Shown here: piece after piece, positions 62,554-64,000 of the stretch
How positions within the stretch are numbered: position 1 is the stretch's first letter
How the letters are laid out: each line of letters begins with the position of its first letter
Origin: Flavobacterium sp.
Lineage (GTDB): Bacteria; Bacteroidota; Bacteroidia; Flavobacteriales; Flavobacteriaceae
DNA length: 64,000 nt
NCBI GenBank assembly: GCA_029946065.1
Contig: JAQSDU010000014.1
Coordinates: forward strand, 62,001 to 126,000
Direction of reading: 5' to 3'
Made by a program: the position numbers and the translations under genes
The notes under the pieces: model-generated
What the model was told of the DNA's origin: nothing
The model's database searches: none
The model's input: the letters and a program-made list of their open reading frames with translations, nothing else

Positions 62554-63744
62554 ATGAAAACCAAAATCATCCTTTTACCCGCATTGTTACTGCTGCTCAA
62601 CGCATGTAGTAAAAGTGACGATGACCCGCAAGAGTACATACCTGTTGATCCCTATCCGGCGGTAACAGCTGCTTTTGGTGACAACATCGATTTGGGGAAC
62701 CTTGTCAATTATGCCAACCAGCCTATTCCGGTTTATATCACGAAAGACAATACTGTTGGGAATCCAATTACCGACAAAGGGGCGACTTTAGGGCGTATAT
62801 TGTTTTATGACAAAAACCTATCCGCCACCAATTCTATTTCCTGTTCTAGCTGCCATATCCAGTATAATGCGTTTGGCGATGCTACTGAGTCAAGCCAAGG
62901 TGTCAACGGTGGCACCGCCCGACACGCAATGCGTTTGATCAATTCAAGGTTTGCGGTGGAGCGTAAATTCTTTTGGGATGAAAGGGCTGCGAGCCTAGAA
63001 CTTCAGACGACACAACCCATACAGAACCATATAGAAATGGGCTTTAGCGGCACCAACGGCGACGGAAATATGACTGATTTGCTTGCCAAACTACAGAACA
63101 TTACCTATTATCAGGAATTATTCACTTTTGTGTATGGCGATAACGAAGTAACCGAAACCCGCATACAAAACGCCCTAGCGCAATTTGTTAGGAGCATACA
63201 GTCGTTCGATTCTAAATACGATGCCGGACGGGCTACCGTCAATAACGACGGGCAACCGTTTCCGAACTTCACTCCGCAAGAAAACCAAGGTAAGAACTTG
63301 TTTTTGTCACCACCACAATTCAGCGCAACAGGTTCGCGCACTGGCGGTGGTTTAGGTTGTGCAGGCTGTCATGCGGCACCCGAGTTTGACATCGCGCCCA
63401 ATTCTGGCAACAACGGCATTATTGGAACGCTGGGCAACCTCGCACTACTCGATATTACGAATACCAGAGCGCCGTCGTTACGGAACATCGTCAGGGCCAA
63501 TGGCGGTATTAACGGGCCATTCATGCATACAGCATTGCCAACGCTCCAAGCGGTTATCGACCATTATAACAATATTACCATTGCAGCTGGCAACACCAAT
63601 CTCGACCCAAAATTGCGTCCGAATGGCTTCGGGCAAAAGCTCAACATCACGCCTGACGAAAATGCGGCGCTGATCGCTTTTATACTTACGCTGGATGGGG
63701 CTGATGTTTATACGAATGCAAAATGGAGTTCACCGTTCAATTGA
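62554..63744 (+). CDS. Di-heme cytochrome c peroxidase (CCP/MauG family) lipoprotein
   Basis: The 396-aa protein starts with a lipobox (LLLLNACSKSDDD) and has two c-type heme sites, Cys97-x-x-Cys100-His101 (SCSSCHIQ) and Cys269-x-x-Cys272-His273 (GCAGCHAA). Other family motifs are NSRFAVERKFFWDERAASLE and SIQSFDSKYDAG. CCPs reduce hydrogen peroxide in the periplasm; MauG-like members instead oxidise protein residues. It ends the second ECF operon, followed by two hairpins. Which branch is meant cannot be decided here. Confidence 0.9.
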   Translation: MKTKIILLPALLLLLNACSKSDDDPQEYIPVDPYPAVTAAFGDNIDLGNLVNYANQPIPVYITKDNTVGNPITDKGATLGRILFYDKNLSATNSISCSSCHIQYNAFGDATESSQGVNGGTARHAMRLINSRFAVERKFFWDERAASLELQTTQPIQNHIEMGFSGTNGDGNMTDLLAKLQNITYYQELFTFVYGDNEVTETRIQNALAQFVRSIQSFDSKYDAGRATVNNDGQPFPNFTPQENQGKNLFLSPPQFSATGSRTGGGLGCAGCHAAPEFDIAPNSGNNGIIGTLGNLALLDITNTRAPSLRNIVRANGGINGPFMHTALPTLQAVIDHYNNITIAAGNTNLDPKLRPNGFGQKLNITPDENAALIAFILTLDGADVYTNAKWSSPFN

Positions 63745-63775
63745 TTTTAGATTTTAGATTTTAGATTTTTTGAAG

Positions 63776-63804
63776 AAGAGCGGCTTTAGGGCTGCTTTTT
63801 TTTG
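63776..63804 (+). terminator. Possible terminator of the peroxidase operon
   Basis: AGCGGC and GCTGCT arms, with a G-T pair, are followed by a long T-run. Confidence 0.5.
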
Positions 63805-63819
63805 TGGATTAATGCCAAC

Positions 63820-63848
63820 AAAAAACTGCCCGTAATGGGCAGTTTTTT
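63820..63848. terminator. Bidirectional terminator
   Basis: AAAAACTGCCC and GGGCAGTTTTT form a perfect stem with loop GTAAT between the peroxidase operon and the convergent T9SS gene at the right edge. Confidence 0.75.
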
Positions 63849-63874
63849 GTTAATTTGAATATCAAAATTCAACA

Positions 63875-64000
63875 TCAATTCTTCACGAATCTTGTAGTTG
63901 AGCTTCCTTTATCAGATGTTATTTTGATAAAATAATTACCCGCTGTAAGACTAGAAACATCAATGCTTTCAATGCCTTTTGCATTTGGAACTACAAGCAC
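63875..64000 (-). CDS. C-terminal end of a T9SS-secreted protein
   Basis: The last 41 codons of a minus-strand gene that continues beyond the window. The sequence has IDVSSLTAGNYFIKITSDKG and ends with TTRFVKN and a stop. This is the type A sorting domain that sends proteins through the type IX secretion system of Bacteroidota (pattern L-x-x-G-x-Y-x-x-K-I, then a short basic end). The secreted cargo is unseen. Confidence 0.8.
   Translation of the reverse strand: MLVVPNAKGIESIDVSSLTAGNYFIKITSDKGSSTTRFVKN

Overview
The window looks like a chromosomal segment from a Flavobacterium-like member of the Bacteroidota. The evidence is low GC with very AT-rich intergenic DNA, promoters of the TTG / TAnnTTTG type, almost no Shine-Dalgarno sequences, a type IX secretion sorting tail on the truncated right-hand gene, GldL-like mini membrane proteins, a GyrA with Thr82/Asp86, and flavobacterial families (DUF47-PiT, head GIN adhesins, M1 and S9 peptidases). 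It is mostly ordinary core genome. No prophage, insertion sequence or CRISPR array was found.

Layout. 1-4.1 kb: tail of a gene, a small secreted protein, an M15 peptidase, a tRNA Ser-Pro-Arg operon, thiolase and an NlpC/P60 protein. 4.1-10.9 kb: TPR protein and gyrA (minus strand), divergent from clpC. 11-22 kb: a retropepsin-RimK fusion, small membrane proteins, the agmatine-to-putrescine pair aguA/aguB, nnrD, a structured intergenic element in front of gcvT, a Prc-type protease and YebC. 22-31 kb: an ABC exporter, an ECF sigma/anti-sigma/adhesin operon, a cysteine synthase-like enzyme, prolyl oligopeptidase and YbaB. 31-37 kb: threonine aldolase, prfB with an intact programmed +1 frameshift, a GIY-YIG nuclease gene between 27-bp inverted repeats, a 20-21-bp-periodic repeat array before an unknown gene, and lpxD. 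38-45 kb: DUF47-PiT phosphate transport, a lysine-rich protein, an acyl-CoA carboxylase beta subunit and an M1 peptidase. 45-54 kb: two convergent operons with three ATP-grasp(-like) ligases, a GCS2 carboxylate-amine ligase, a class I glutamine amidotransferase, an M17 aminopeptidase and two esterase-fold hydrolases. 54-64 kb: a two-component system, a lipid kinase, a VWA membrane protein, fabG, a second ECF operon ending in a di-heme peroxidase, and the end of a T9SS substrate gene.

The best candidate for an undescribed system is the 45.0-54.1 kb amidoligase locus. It combines several amide-bond-forming enzymes with an amidotransferase and with hydrolases able to cut peptides or esters, as expected for a small peptide-like metabolite or a peptide-tagging pathway. 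The product cannot be read from the sequence. Next in interest are the GIY-YIG/inverted-repeat unit (33.1-33.65 kb), the phased 12-mer array (33.74-33.92 kb) and the structured element before gcvT (16.82-16.92 kb).

All functions are assigned by reading motifs and recalling families; no database search was run. Short regulatory calls are provisional.
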